From the NCBI GenBank assembly GCA_017622925.1, contig JAGAQC010000067.1, forward strand, positions 24,506 through 88,505: DNA of 64,000 bases, given 5' to 3'. Position numbers and translations under genes: made by a program. Of this stretch, positions 1 through 9,703 are shown in pieces. The notes under the pieces were generated by a model. That model saw only the letters and a list, made by a program, of their open reading frames with translations, searched no databases and was not told where the DNA came from. Each line of letters opens with the position of its first letter. Within the stretch, counting starts at the first letter, position 1. The DNA comes from Ruminococcus sp. GTDB taxonomy: Bacteria > Bacillota > Clostridia > Oscillospirales > Ruminococcaceae.

Positions 1-282
1 AAATTTCCTGCAACAACGCGTGACCTCAGTCTTATCGTTGACGATGAAGTTCCTGTTGCCGAGCTTGAAAAGGCTATCAGAGGAGCGGTAGGAAAGATAC
101 TTGAAAAGGTAACGCTTTTCGATGTATACAAAGGCAAGCAGATAGAGAGCGGCAAAAAGTCCGTTTCGTACTCGATCTTCATGCGTTCCCACGAGGGTAC
201 TCTTACAGACGAGCAGGCTGATTCTGCTATGAAAAAAGCGCTCAAGGCTCTTGCAAACATTGGCGCAGAGTTAAGAGGATAA
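1..282 (+). CDS. pheT: Phenylalanine--tRNA ligase beta subunit, C-terminal end (partial)
   Basis: The reading frame is open from base 1 to a TAA at 280-282, so only the last 93 residues are in the window. It starts KFPATTRDLSLIVDDEVP and continues with VYKGKQIESGKKSVSYS. This is the FDX-ACB anticodon-binding domain that ends bacterial PheT. PheT pairs with PheS as an alpha2beta2 enzyme that charges tRNA-Phe in the cytoplasm. The gene is followed after 17 bases by a strong hairpin, so it ends its operon. The rest of the gene, and probably pheS, lie upstream of the window. Confidence 0.93.
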   Translation, partial: KFPATTRDLSLIVDDEVPVAELEKAIRGAVGKILEKVTLFDVYKGKQIESGKKSVSYSIFMRSHEGTLTDEQADSAMKKALKALANIGAELRG

Positions 283-299
283 AATTTATTATAGTTCCG

Positions 300-337
300 A
301 AAACGGCTGTATCGCAATAAAGCGGTACAGCCGTTTT
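300..337 (+). terminator. Terminator after pheT
   Basis: A 16-bp stem (AAAACGGCTGTATCGC paired with GCGGTACAGCCGTTTT, one G-T wobble) encloses a 6-base loop. A T-rich stretch follows. It lies 17 bases after the pheT stop. Confidence 0.85.
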
Positions 338-365
338 GCATTAAATTTTACATAAAATAGAAATC

Positions 366-399
366 AGTCCCGTCCAAACATCGTAGTTTGAACGGGACT
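366..399 (-). terminator. Terminator after ftsH
   Basis: The stem AGTCCCGTTCAAAC pairs with GTTTGGACGGGACT, with one mismatch. Read on the minus strand it is followed by a T-rich run. It lies just past the ftsH stop, so it probably ends the rnjA-to-ftsH operon. It may also act as a back-up for pheT on the other strand. Confidence 0.75.
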
Positions 400-415
400 T
401 TTCAGAGATATTTTA

Positions 416-2275
416 TTATGCTGTCACAGGCGTAATATCCTCGCCTTTCATAAGACGTTCAAAGTCGTCGCCGTTGATTTTTTCGTGTTCAAGCAGATAT
501 TCTGCAAGACGGTGCATTTTGTCGGCGTTGGCTTTAAGGATCGCAACGCAGTCCTCATAGGCTTTTTCGATGATGATTTTGACTTCTTCATCTATCTGCG
601 CCGCAACAGCTTCACTGTAGTTGCGTGTATGACCGTAATCCTTGCCGAGGAATACTTCATCGTTGTCAGAACCGTATACGACCGTACCGAGCTTGCTTGA
701 AAATCCGTATTTTGTCACCATATTTCTTGCGGTAGTGGTTGCGCGCTCAATATCGTTTGAAGCTCCCGTACAAATATCGTCAAGGAATATTTCCTCTGCC
801 GCGCGTCCGCCGAGAAGCATTACAATGTTCTCACGCATCTGATTCCGTGTAACGTGCATATCGTCCGTATCGGGACGTGTTACGGTAAGACCCGCCGCCA
901 TGCCGCGCTGGATAATTGTGACCTGATGCACCTTATCCTGAGTGGGCAGATTATATGCTGCGACCGCGTGACCGGCTTCATGGTAAGCCGTTATCTTCTT
1001 ATCATGCTCGGTAACAATTCTTGACTTCTTTTCAGGACCTGCAATTACCTTCATGATAGCTTCTTCGATATCCTTTTCAATAATGGCGTTGCGATTTGCT
1101 CTTGCAGCCAAAAGAGCCGCTTCGTTGAGAAGATTTTCCAAGTCCGCTCCTGTAAATCCCTGAGTTGTCTGAGCAATTATGCGGAGGTCAACATCGGGGG
1201 AAAGGGGCTTATTTTTGGCGTGGACTTTTAAAATATCCTCACGACCCTTTACATCGGGGTATCCGACCATTATCTGTCTGTCGAAACGTCCCGGACGGAG
1301 CAGAGCAGGGTCAAGAATATCACGGCGGTTTGTAGCCGCAATAACAATGACGCTTTCGTTTCCTGTGAAGCCGTCCATTTCAACAAGAAGCTGATTCAAG
1401 GTCTGTTCACGTTCATCGTGACCGCCGCCGAGACCTGCGCCTCTGTGACGACCCACAGCGTCAATTTCGTCAATGAAAATGATGGACGGAGCGTGTTTTT
1501 TCGCCTGTTCAAAGAGGTCTCTTACTCTTGAAGCTCCGACGCCCACGAACATTTCAACGAAATCCGAACCCGAAATGGGGAAGAACGGGACTTTCGCTTC
1601 GCCTGCGACAGCTCTTGCAAGGAGCGTTTTACCTGTACCGGGAGGACCTAACAGCAGAACGCCTTTTGGAATTTTTGCGCCTATTTCGGTATATTTTCCG
1701 GGATTTTTCAGAAAATCGACAATTTCTTCGAGTTCCTTCTTTTCCTCGTCAGCGCCTGCAACGTCCTTGAAAGTGGCTTTTCGCGCGTCTGCATGATTTT
1801 TCAGATTTGCCTTGCCAAAGGTGTTGTATTTGCTTCCTCCGCCGTTCTGACGCATCATAAACACAAAGAGGAATATTGCCAAGCCGACCGTAAGGAGTAC
1901 GGGTATGAGCGTCAGCAGCCACGTGTTGTCCGTTGGTCGGATATAATTCTGTACCAGCGGTTCGTCAGGGTACATTTTGTTGTATTCCCTGCGGTATTCC
2001 TTTGTATCGTCAAGGAATATGCTGACATAAGGAACTTCATACTTCCGCTTTGAATCCTCGCCTCTGAGCTGATAGGTCAGCTTTCCCGAACCGAGGTCAA
2101 GCTCGTAATATGACACCTTATATTGGTCAAAATACGTTATAACCTTAGTATATTCGGTCTTTGCAGCATTTCCGTAGAATTTTGAAATTACAAAGTATAC
2201 GCAAAATATCGAGATCAAAACGATAAGAATGTAAGTAACTACGCCGCTGTGTTTTTTTGGTGTCAAATCATACAC
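416..2275 (-). CDS. ftsH: ATP-dependent zinc metalloprotease FtsH
   Basis: Membrane-anchored AAA+ protease that degrades misassembled membrane proteins and short-lived regulators. The 619 residues show, in order: a membrane helix at about 12-33; an extracytoplasmic part; a second helix at about 118-140; Walker A GPPGTGKT at 210-217; Walker B IIFIDE at 265-270; an arginine-finger region near 328; and the zinc site HEAGH at 432-436. Length is normal for the family. The start is GTG at 2275, preceded by AAGGA. It lies 13 bases inside the end of tilS, so the two genes are translationally coupled. In Bacillus hpt sits between tilS and ftsH; here it is absent. Confidence 0.97.
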   Translation of the reverse strand: MYDLTPKKHSGVVTYILIVLISIFCVYFVISKFYGNAAKTEYTKVITYFDQYKVSYYELDLGSGKLTYQLRGEDSKRKYEVPYVSIFLDDTKEYRREYNKMYPDEPLVQNYIRPTDNTWLLTLIPVLLTVGLAIFLFVFMMRQNGGGSKYNTFGKANLKNHADARKATFKDVAGADEEKKELEEIVDFLKNPGKYTEIGAKIPKGVLLLGPPGTGKTLLARAVAGEAKVPFFPISGSDFVEMFVGVGASRVRDLFEQAKKHAPSIIFIDEIDAVGRHRGAGLGGGHDEREQTLNQLLVEMDGFTGNESVIVIAATNRRDILDPALLRPGRFDRQIMVGYPDVKGREDILKVHAKNKPLSPDVDLRIIAQTTQGFTGADLENLLNEAALLAARANRNAIIEKDIEEAIMKVIAGPEKKSRIVTEHDKKITAYHEAGHAVAAYNLPTQDKVHQVTIIQRGMAAGLTVTRPDTDDMHVTRNQMRENIVMLLGGRAAEEIFLDDICTGASNDIERATTTARNMVTKYGFSSKLGTVVYGSDNDEVFLGKDYGHTRNYSEAVAAQIDEEVKIIIEKAYEDCVAILKANADKMHRLAEYLLEHEKINGDDFERLMKGEDITPVTA

Positions 2276-3618
2276 TCCATTCCTTCCCGCTCGACGGTTA
2301 TTTTCAGCAGACGGGACGTTGTTTCATCAGGGGATACCCTGTCTGCAATGCCAATTTTTTCCCCGAATATCGTACCTTCCTCGTCTTCGATGAAGTGCAG
2401 GGTACTGCGCAGGGACACGGGAATTGTTTCATTAATTATTTTTTTTACGGAGGAAGTGAAGCTTCTTCCGCTTAGACGGAGCTTGTCGCCGTATTTCCTG
2501 TTTCTGACAACAGCTCTTCCTATTATTTTATCATAATCAAGAAGATAAGATGTTAAGTTTTTGTGAACAAAATCGCTTTTCTTCAAATTTTCACAATTGA
2601 CAAGCTCACAGACAAGCTTAGCGTTGGGAAAGATGCTGTTTTCGCCGATTTTAAGCTCCCTCGATATGATGTCATTGCAGGTATCGGGAAGAATTTCTTT
2701 GAGTTCCGTGACTTTTCCGTCCGAGACAAGGTAATAATTTCCCGAAATATTGAGTTTTCCGCCGTTTACGGCTATTCTGCCGCATTCCTCCAGTCTTTTC
2801 CGAGAAACGGGGAAGCCCTTTTCTAAAAGAAATCTTGAAATACATCTGTTTCTGATAACTTCATTATGCCCGTTCAGACCCGTAAATACGCCGCCTTGAA
2901 AACGTTTTTCCATAGCTTTATCGACTTCCGCTTCGATAAGGTCGTTTTCGCTGCGTAAAACAAGCGACGTGCGTACCGAAGTTTCCGTCAGCGAACCGTT
3001 AAGCTCTTTCATCAGAGGTATTATCTTATGGCGTATTTTGTTTCGGGTGTAGTCGTCAGTGAGATTTGTGCTGTCGGTAACATATGTCTGCCCGATTTTT
3101 TTCAGATATTGCTCTATTTCAGAACGTGAAACGCTGAGCAGGGGACGAATGATATTTCCCCGAACAGGCGGAATACCTGCCATGCCTTTAAGTCCCGTAC
3201 CACGTATAAGATTAAGAAGCATAGTTTCAAGGTTATCGTCGGCGTTGTGAGCGGTGGCAAGCAGTTTTCCCTCGGTATATCTGCGGAAGATACCGTACCG
3301 AAGTTCTCTTGCAGCTTCCTCGCAGGAAATACATTTTTCAGCCGAATATCCCTTAACATCGCAGGAAACAGCCGTAAAAGGGATCCCGAGGTCTCGGCAA
3401 AGCTCACGGCAGAACGATTCGTCACGGTCGCTTTCATCACCTCTGAGGCAATGATTGACGTGGAGAGCTTCTACGGCAAAGCCGATCTCAGCCGAAAGCT
3501 CCCAAATTGCACGAAGCATACAAACGCTGTCTGCTCCTCCCGAAAGACCGCATACAACGGTGCAGTCCGAATGGAACATATTATATTTTTCCGCAAATTG
3601 ACGGACTTTATCAAGCAT
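2263..3618 (-). CDS. tilS: tRNA(Ile)-lysidine synthase TilS
   Basis: ATP-dependent enzyme that converts C34 of tRNA-Ile(CAU) to lysidine, so that AUA is read as isoleucine. The PP-loop signature SGGADS is at residues 26-31. It is followed by the family motif [19 protein letters not shown] and a C-terminal TilS substrate-binding region. The open frame runs upstream to 3723. The ATG at 3618 is preferred because it has a GGAGG ribosome site six bases upstream and lies directly after the dnaB stop at 3620. This gives 451 residues, normal for the family. It overlaps ftsH downstream. Confidence 0.94.
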   Translation of the reverse strand: MLDKVRQFAEKYNMFHSDCTVVCGLSGGADSVCMLRAIWELSAEIGFAVEALHVNHCLRGDESDRDESFCRELCRDLGIPFTAVSCDVKGYSAEKCISCEEAARELRYGIFRRYTEGKLLATAHNADDNLETMLLNLIRGTGLKGMAGIPPVRGNIIRPLLSVSRSEIEQYLKKIGQTYVTDSTNLTDDYTRNKIRHKIIPLMKELNGSLTETSVRTSLVLRSENDLIEAEVDKAMEKRFQGGVFTGLNGHNEVIRNRCISRFLLEKGFPVSRKRLEECGRIAVNGGKLNISGNYYLVSDGKVTELKEILPDTCNDIISRELKIGENSIFPNAKLVCELVNCENLKKSDFVHKNLTSYLLDYDKIIGRAVVRNRKYGDKLRLSGRSFTSSVKKIINETIPVSLRSTLHFIEDEEGTIFGEKIGIADRVSPDETTSRLLKITVEREGMECMI

Positions 3619-3619
3619 A

Positions 3620-4969
3620 TTAAGCCTCCGGCGGAGAATTGTATTCAGGGTTTGAGAAGCGAGTGTACTGACCGTTCCAGATAAGCTCCACCGTTCCCGT
3701 TTCGCCGTGACGGTTTTTGGCAACTATACACTCGGAGATGTTTTGTTTTGTGCTGTCCTTGTTATAGTAAGCGTCACGGTAGAGGAACAGGATAATATCT
3801 GCGTCCTGCTCGATAGAACCCGATTCACGCAGGTCAGACATCATCGGTCGTTTATCTGTACGGCTTTCGACCGCTCGTGAAAGCTGTGAGAGCAGAATTA
3901 CGGGAACGTTAAGCTCCTTTGCCATGACCTTTAGCTGACGGGTTATCTCCGAAATTACGGTCACTCGGTTATCGGAACGCGAGGTCGAACCCATAAGCTG
4001 CAAATAGTCGATAACTACCAGTCCGAGGTTTTTCACACGTCTGAGTTTCGCTTTCATTTGCTGAACCGTCATGTTGGCGGTATCGTCAATATACATAGGC
4101 AGGGTACTCAGATACGCCGCGCTTGTGGCAAGGCGAACCCATTCGTCCGTCTGTATTCTGCCGTTACGGAGATTTCCCGATTCTATGAGGGCTTCGGTGG
4201 AAAGAAGTCGTGTCGCAAGCTGTTCCTTGGACATTTCGAGGTTGAAAACCACAACGTCCTTATCGTTCCGCCGCGCCACGTTTGTTGCTATATTCATGGC
4301 AAAGGAGGTCTTTCCCATTGCAGGACGAGCAGCGATTATAATAAGGTCGGACTTATTGAGTCCCGAGGTTATTGTATCGAGATAGGTAAAACCCGTTCTT
4401 GCGCCGATATATTTTTCCTTATCCTCGCCGGTTATCTTGCCCAGTCTGTCGTAAGCCTCCAGAACAGCGTCCGCAATTGGGGAAAGTCCGCTGACGTTTC
4501 GTCCCTGACGAATATCGTATATCTTCTGTTCGGCTGAATCGAGAAGGAGCTGCGCGTCCTGTTCGCCGCTTTGAATGTCGTCCATGATGCTTCGCGCGAC
4601 AAACCCGAGACTTCTTATGAAATATTTATCGGCAACTATTTTGCAGTAGCTTTCGATATTGGCGGTAGTAGGGAGCGTATTTGCGATTTCCGCAAGATAA
4701 CGTTTTCCCTCGGCGGAAGTCTCAAAGATTCCGAGCTTTTCCGATTCGTTCAGCACCGTTACCGGATCGACAGGCGAACCGCTCGTAAACATTCGGTAGA
4801 TTATGCCGAAAAGCTTTTTGTGGCTGTCGCTGAAGAAGTATTCGGGCTTGACCTTTTCTATGACAACGGGCATGACGGACGGGTCGGAAAGTACCGCTCC
4901 CAGTACCGATTGTTCAGCTTCTATACTGTGTGGGAGTTCGGCTGCGGAGAGTATGCTGTTAGCTTCCAT
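3620..4969 (-). CDS. dnaB: Replicative DNA helicase DnaB
   Basis: Hexameric 5'-3' helicase of the replication fork (named dnaC in Bacillus). The 449 residues start with the N-terminal primase-interacting domain (ELPHSIEAEQSVLGA). A linker and the RecA-like motor follow, with Walker A ARPAMGKT at 214-221, the Walker B region LGLVVIDYLQLM, and the conserved LRESGSIEQDADIILFLYR. The ATG overlaps the rplI stop by one base (TGATG), so translation is coupled. The gdpP-rplI-dnaB order is conserved in Firmicutes. No intein or insertion is visible. Confidence 0.97.
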   Translation of the reverse strand: MEANSILSAAELPHSIEAEQSVLGAVLSDPSVMPVVIEKVKPEYFFSDSHKKLFGIIYRMFTSGSPVDPVTVLNESEKLGIFETSAEGKRYLAEIANTLPTTANIESYCKIVADKYFIRSLGFVARSIMDDIQSGEQDAQLLLDSAEQKIYDIRQGRNVSGLSPIADAVLEAYDRLGKITGEDKEKYIGARTGFTYLDTITSGLNKSDLIIIAARPAMGKTSFAMNIATNVARRNDKDVVVFNLEMSKEQLATRLLSTEALIESGNLRNGRIQTDEWVRLATSAAYLSTLPMYIDDTANMTVQQMKAKLRRVKNLGLVVIDYLQLMGSTSRSDNRVTVISEITRQLKVMAKELNVPVILLSQLSRAVESRTDKRPMMSDLRESGSIEQDADIILFLYRDAYYNKDSTKQNISECIVAKNRHGETGTVELIWNGQYTRFSNPEYNSPPEA

Positions 4970-5415
4970 CAGCCCTCGATCACCTCAACGTCTATTTTTT
5001 CGGAAACTCCCGTAAACAGCTTGACAACGGCTGAATACGAGCCGAAAGCCTTTATTTCCGTATTCAGATTGATCTTTTTCTTGTCAACTTTTATGCCCAG
5101 TTGTTCATTGAGAGCGTCGGCAACGTGAGCGGCTGTGACTGAGCCGAAAAGACGGTCGTTAGAGCCTGCCTTAGCCTTGATGATGACTTTTTTGTCTTTC
5201 ATTTTAGCGGCGGCTTCTTCAGCAGCTTTCTTTTCGGTGTCTATCTTGAACTGAGCAGAGGACTTCTGACCTGCAAGCTTGGTAAGATTTGCAGGAGTAG
5301 CTTCAACCGCAAGTCCCTTTGGCAGCAGCATATTTCTTGCGTAGCCGTCAGCCACGTTTTTTACCTCGCCCTTTTTTCCTGAGCCTTTAACATCTTGTAA
5401 GTAAATGACTTTCAT
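4969..5415 (-). CDS. rplI: 50S ribosomal protein L9
   Basis: Binds 23S rRNA at the base of the L1 stalk. The 148-residue length is normal. The N-terminal rRNA-binding domain starts [19 protein letters not shown] and contains the family signature [13 protein letters not shown]. The long connecting helix and the C-terminal domain follow ([17 protein letters not shown]). It is separated from gdpP by 54 bases and overlaps dnaB by one base, within the same operon. Confidence 0.97.
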   Translation of the reverse strand: MKVIYLQDVKGSGKKGEVKNVADGYARNMLLPKGLAVEATPANLTKLAGQKSSAQFKIDTEKKAAEEAAAKMKDKKVIIKAKAGSNDRLFGSVTAAHVADALNEQLGIKVDKKKINLNTEIKAFGSYSAVVKLFTGVSEKIDVEVIEG

Positions 5416-5469
5416 AATAAATATCCTTTCTTAAAAATAGTTTGAATTTTAACATATTTCTGAAAAATT

Positions 5470-7449
5470 TCAGTCGTCGTTTTCAAGTTCTTCTTCACGG
5501 CTGTCAATAGCTTCGATAAGCAGTTCTTCGGCTTCTGAAAGCGTTTTGTCGGTGAGCTGAGCAGCCGCCATTGTCTGATGACCGCCGCCGCCGAGCTTTT
5601 CCATAATTACCTGAACGTTGGTAGCTCCGAGCGAACGCGCGGATATATTCGCAACATTATTCGTTTTGTAGATAACGAACGAAGCGTCAACGTCAGTGAT
5701 ATTGAGAAGCTCGTCCGCCGCCTGCGGAGCGACTATTCTTATGTCATCGGACTTGAAATCCGCTATTGCGACAGCGCAGTTACGATGTATTTTTGCCGCC
5801 GAAACTATCTGCGCCTTACGCTTGTAAGCTTCAAAGGAATTGGAGAACAGCAGCTTTACAGCGACCGTGTCTGCGCCCGATTTTTTAAGGAAAGCCGCCG
5901 CTTCAAAGGTTCGCACGCCTGTCCGCATAACGAAATTCTTTGTATCGAGCATAATTCCCGAAAGCAGAGCTTCTGCGCAGTAAGAGGGGAGCTTGTCATC
6001 GCCGCTGAATCTGAAATATTGTATTATCTCAGTCACCATTTCCGAAGCAGACGAGGCATAGGGTTCGTGGTGGAAGATAACGGCATTGTCGATATAGTTG
6101 ACAGTTTTTCTGTGGTGGTCTATAACGACGACCTGACGGCAAAGCTCGTATAATTCACGGCTTTCAATGAAATCCTTGTTGTGTATGTCAACGATAATGA
6201 GCAGATCGCTGTCCGTGACCGTCTGTAATGCGGCTGACGGGGAAATAAACAACCCCTGACCTGCCTGCTCCTCAACCATATCAATGAGGTTTACCGCAAG
6301 ATTTTTTGAGCGGTCGGCGACAATATGGACTTCCTTGCCCAGAAGTCTCAGCGCACCTGCAAGTCCGCACGAAGCTCCGACCGAATCAAGGTCGCCGAAG
6401 CGGTGACCCATTATGTAGACCTTATCGGAATCCATGATGATGTCCTGCATTGCGTTGGCTATAATACGTGTTTTGGTGCGTGACATTTTTTCAACGCCCT
6501 TGGAAACTCCGCCGAAGAATCGGTATCCGCTGTCGGTTTTAATAACAGCCTGATCGCCGCCCCGTCCCAAAGCCATATCGAGACATTGACGGGCGATCTT
6601 TTCGCTTTCCTCAAGGGACGACGCGCCCTCTCCAACGCCTATCGAAAGGGTGAGGGGATATTTTCCTGCGATTTTTATGTTTCTTGCCAGATCGAGTATC
6701 TTGAATTTCGACTTGATTTTTTCTTCAAGGTGTCGGCGTTCAATGACCGCATAGAATGTGTTTGGAGAGGTTTTCTTGATAAAGCCGTTGGTGCTGCTCA
6801 TGAAACGCTCGATAAGCTGCTCTATTTCAACAGAAGCAATGGCTTTTTCGCTTTCCTTGGCGTTCTGCATTATTTCATCGTAGGTGTCTATGGTTATAAT
6901 TACAACGTTGGGGTGAGATTCTTCGGAGCTTTTTTTCAGGTTGAAATACTTTGTTTCGTCCTGAAAGTAAGTTATAAGAAAAGTAATGTCATTTTCGGAA
7001 AATTCCTCGTACACGACCTTATATATCGAGTCGTTCACATGACATACAGCCGAGCCGTTTTCGGTAAGGACTTTGATGCTGAGCTTTACGCATTCCTCGA
7101 AATTCATGCCGTAAACATCGCAGCCGCCGCATATTTTATCGGTGAATGCGCTGTTGTACCATACGAGCTTGCCCTCCGCGCCTATAACGGCAATGGGGGC
7201 AGGCAGGGTGTTCATGTACTCGGCAGCGGAGTTTTCGAGGTGCGTATTCATTTTAGTTATATGGCGTATAGAGTTCCTTGAGAATACCGCATACAGGATC
7301 AAAAGCACGACCGCAAGAACAGCCGCGGACGTCATTCCGATAATGCCGTATAACCTGTTGTATTCAAAAAGCGACAGCGAAACAAACAACTGACTTGAAA
7401 GTATTGCTGCAATAACCAGCAGCGCAACGATCGGAAACTTTTTCTTCAC
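5470..7449 (-). CDS. gdpP: Cyclic-di-AMP phosphodiesterase GdpP (DHH family)
   Basis: Membrane enzyme that hydrolyses c-di-AMP to pApA and so tunes potassium and cell-wall homeostasis. The 659 residues show two N-terminal membrane helices (about 7-27 and 37-56), a PAS-like domain (about 75-165), a degenerate GGDEF domain (about 180-300), and a DHH domain. The DHH domain has metal motifs GHRFGDLDSVGA (from 348), VDIHNK and DHH (444-446). The DHHA1 end has GGGGHQTMAAA. The start is GTG at 7449, 33 bases after rnjA. The position next to rplI and dnaB is the one seen in most Firmicutes. Confidence 0.95.
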   Translation of the reverse strand: MKKKFPIVALLVIAAILSSQLFVSLSLFEYNRLYGIIGMTSAAVLAVVLLILYAVFSRNSIRHITKMNTHLENSAAEYMNTLPAPIAVIGAEGKLVWYNSAFTDKICGGCDVYGMNFEECVKLSIKVLTENGSAVCHVNDSIYKVVYEEFSENDITFLITYFQDETKYFNLKKSSEESHPNVVIITIDTYDEIMQNAKESEKAIASVEIEQLIERFMSSTNGFIKKTSPNTFYAVIERRHLEEKIKSKFKILDLARNIKIAGKYPLTLSIGVGEGASSLEESEKIARQCLDMALGRGGDQAVIKTDSGYRFFGGVSKGVEKMSRTKTRIIANAMQDIIMDSDKVYIMGHRFGDLDSVGASCGLAGALRLLGKEVHIVADRSKNLAVNLIDMVEEQAGQGLFISPSAALQTVTDSDLLIIVDIHNKDFIESRELYELCRQVVVIDHHRKTVNYIDNAVIFHHEPYASSASEMVTEIIQYFRFSGDDKLPSYCAEALLSGIMLDTKNFVMRTGVRTFEAAAFLKKSGADTVAVKLLFSNSFEAYKRKAQIVSAAKIHRNCAVAIADFKSDDIRIVAPQAADELLNITDVDASFVIYKTNNVANISARSLGATNVQVIMEKLGGGGHQTMAAAQLTDKTLSEAEELLIEAIDSREEELENDD

Positions 7450-7482
7450 TTCTCAAAACACCCCGCTTTTGATTCGTAATGC

Positions 7483-9318
7483 TTACAGCTCCATGATAAT
7501 AGGCAGTATCATCGGGCTGCGTCTGGTTTGCTGGTAGATATAATCGGAAAGCGCATCCCGAAGCTTGCCTTTGAGCGTATTCCACTCGCGCATTTCGGAG
7601 TATGAGCAGTTGGCAAGAGTGTTGTTCAGAACGTTCTTCGCCTGTACGAAAAGCTCCTCCGATTCACGGACGTACACAAAACCTCGTGAAATAATATCAG
7701 GTCCTGCGACAACTTCGTTTGCAGCCCTCTCGATACCGATAACGATTATTATAAGACCGTCCTGAGCAAGGTGTTTTCTGTCTCTGAGGACTATAGAACC
7801 TACGTCGCCCACGCCGAGACCGTCAACGAGAATGCGTCCCGAGGGTACTTGCGATACTATCTTCATGGAAACGCCGTCCGTTTCGATAACGTTGCCTATT
7901 TCGGCAATTATCACGTTTTCACGAGCCATTCCCATTTGTACGGCAAGGTCGGCATGTTTTTGAAGGTGCTTGTATTCGCCGTGTACGGGAATGAAAAACT
8001 TAGGCTTAGTAAGAGCCTGCATGAGTTTAAGCTCCTCCTGACAGGCGTGTCCCGAAACGTGGACTTCGTACATTGCTTCATAAACTACTTCCGCGCCCGA
8101 TTTCATAAGCTCGTTGACAACTCTTGTGACGTATTTTTCGTTGCCGGGGATAGGCGTGGCGGAAATGATAATGAAGTCCATAGGAGTGATGTTGACTTTC
8201 CTGTGTTCGTTCATAGCCATGCGAGTAAGGGCGGACATAGGCTCGCCCTGACTTCCCGTGGTTATAAGGACAATGCGTTCGTTTTCGTATCGGTTCATCA
8301 TTTCGATGTCTATAATAAGGTTATCAGGCACTTCGAGGTAGCCCAGCTCTATAGCCGTATTGATGACGTTTACCATGCTTCTGCCGAATACCGCGACTTT
8401 TCTTCCGTATCGTTCGGCGGCATTGATTATCTGCTGAACACGGTGGATATTTGACGAAAACGTTGCGATTATAATGCGTTTGCCCTCGGCTTTTTTGAAC
8501 AGGCGGTCAAAGGATTCGCCTACAGTGCGTTCGGAGCGTGTGAAGCCGGTTCTTTCGGCGTTTGTGGAGTCCGCCATAAGAGCGAGTACGCCTTTGCTGC
8601 CGAGTTCGCCGAATCGCGCAATATCTATTATATTTCCGTCGATAGGGGAGTAGTCTACCTTAAAATCGCCCGTGTGGACGATAACGCCCGCAGGGGTATG
8701 GATAGCCATTCCCACGGCGTCGGGGATAGAATGGTTCACCTTGATGAACTCTACCGCCATGCAGCCCATTTTAACGGTTTTTCTCGGTTCAACTATGTTC
8801 AGCTTGACCATATTGAGAATGCCCTGCTCTTTAAGCTTGCCCTCGATAAGACCTATTGTAAGGCGTGTGGCATAGACAGGCACGTTGACTTTTTTGAGCA
8901 GGTAGGCAAGTCCGCCGATATGATCTTCGTGACCGTGAGTTATAACAATGCCGCGTATTTTGTCTGCATTACGTTCAACGTAGGTGAAATCGGGGATAAC
9001 GATGTCCACTCCGGGCATATCGGCGTCGGGGAAAGCAAGACCGCAGTCGAGTATGAACATATCGTTAGAACACTCGAATACAGTCATGTTCTTGCCGATC
9101 TCGTTAAGTCCGCCCAGTGGGATTATCCTGACGGGCGTTTTTCTCATTTCCTTTGATTGCTGACGAGTTCTTTTCTGCTTGGGGGCGTCAGCAACGGCTT
9201 TTGTCTTTGCCGAGGTCGATTTTGCGGAAGCTGTTCTTGGTGTTTTTTTGGGTGAAGCCGCCTCTTTTTTGGCGGAATGGCTTCTGCGTGGAGTTTTGGC
9301 TGAATTGTTTTCGTTCAC
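7483..9318 (-). CDS. rnjA: Ribonuclease J
   Basis: Metallo-beta-lactamase/beta-CASP ribonuclease with 5'-3' exo- and endonuclease activity, central to mRNA decay in organisms of this type. The zinc motif HGHEDHIGG begins at residue 128, and further motifs include HTGDFKVD and VSGHACQEEL. The 611 residues are about 55 longer than Bacillus RNase J1. The extra part is the first ~60 residues, a low-complexity Lys/Ala/Ser/Arg-rich tail that is probably disordered and may bind RNA. The start is GTG at 9318, behind AAGGAGG. A consensus promoter lies 290 bases upstream, leaving a long leader. Confidence 0.95.
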   Translation of the reverse strand: MNENNSAKTPRRSHSAKKEAASPKKTPRTASAKSTSAKTKAVADAPKQKRTRQQSKEMRKTPVRIIPLGGLNEIGKNMTVFECSNDMFILDCGLAFPDADMPGVDIVIPDFTYVERNADKIRGIVITHGHEDHIGGLAYLLKKVNVPVYATRLTIGLIEGKLKEQGILNMVKLNIVEPRKTVKMGCMAVEFIKVNHSIPDAVGMAIHTPAGVIVHTGDFKVDYSPIDGNIIDIARFGELGSKGVLALMADSTNAERTGFTRSERTVGESFDRLFKKAEGKRIIIATFSSNIHRVQQIINAAERYGRKVAVFGRSMVNVINTAIELGYLEVPDNLIIDIEMMNRYENERIVLITTGSQGEPMSALTRMAMNEHRKVNITPMDFIIISATPIPGNEKYVTRVVNELMKSGAEVVYEAMYEVHVSGHACQEELKLMQALTKPKFFIPVHGEYKHLQKHADLAVQMGMARENVIIAEIGNVIETDGVSMKIVSQVPSGRILVDGLGVGDVGSIVLRDRKHLAQDGLIIIVIGIERAANEVVAGPDIISRGFVYVRESEELFVQAKNVLNNTLANCSYSEMREWNTLKGKLRDALSDYIYQQTRRSPMILPIIMEL

Positions 9319-9601
9319 TGAATTTCCTCCTTATCGGATATAATTTTGTATGTATCGGCTTCGGAAAAAATAATTTGATTTTTGTTTGAATGAAAGAGAT
9401 CATGTTCAGAACCGCTGTATACAACGGTTCATGGGGATAATAAAGCAAGAGATAAGAACGGAAACGATAGTCTCACGTCTTATCCCGATATTATTGAACT
9501 TAAATTCCTGCATTGAATAAAACTATATTCCGAGCCTTTTTTAATGGCGCATAGCCAATAAATTCATTAATTTAATAATAATCACGGTCACAAACTGAGA
9601 T
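9319..9601 (-). promoter_or_regulatory. Long 5' leader of the rnjA operon
   Basis: From the predicted start near 9601 to the GTG at 9318 there are about 280 bases without a convincing gene. Two hairpins can be drawn: GAACCG/CGGTTC at 9410-9431, and GATAAGA/TCTTATC near 9450-9485. It matches no riboswitch family I recognise. Leader-based feedback control of an RNase gene is plausible but inferred. Confidence 0.45.
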
Positions 9602-9607
9602 AATATA

Positions 9608-9636
9608 ATTATACCCAAAAAAAGATAATATGTCAA
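9608..9636 (-). promoter_or_regulatory. Promoter of the rnjA-ftsH operon
   Basis: On the minus strand TTGACA (9636-9631) is followed by a 17-base spacer and TATAAT (9613-9608). Both boxes are full consensus for the housekeeping sigma factor. It faces rnjA. Confidence 0.85.
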
Positions 9637-9703
9637 TAGTAAATAAAAAATCTATGCAACATTGTTAGTATTGACCAAAAAAAGTTGTTAGGTCGTACTA
9701 AAT

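Noticed and set aside
9188-9448. 86-codon frame across the rnjA leader and gene start
   Set aside because: It runs in a different frame over the known rnjA start, and its composition is not protein-like.
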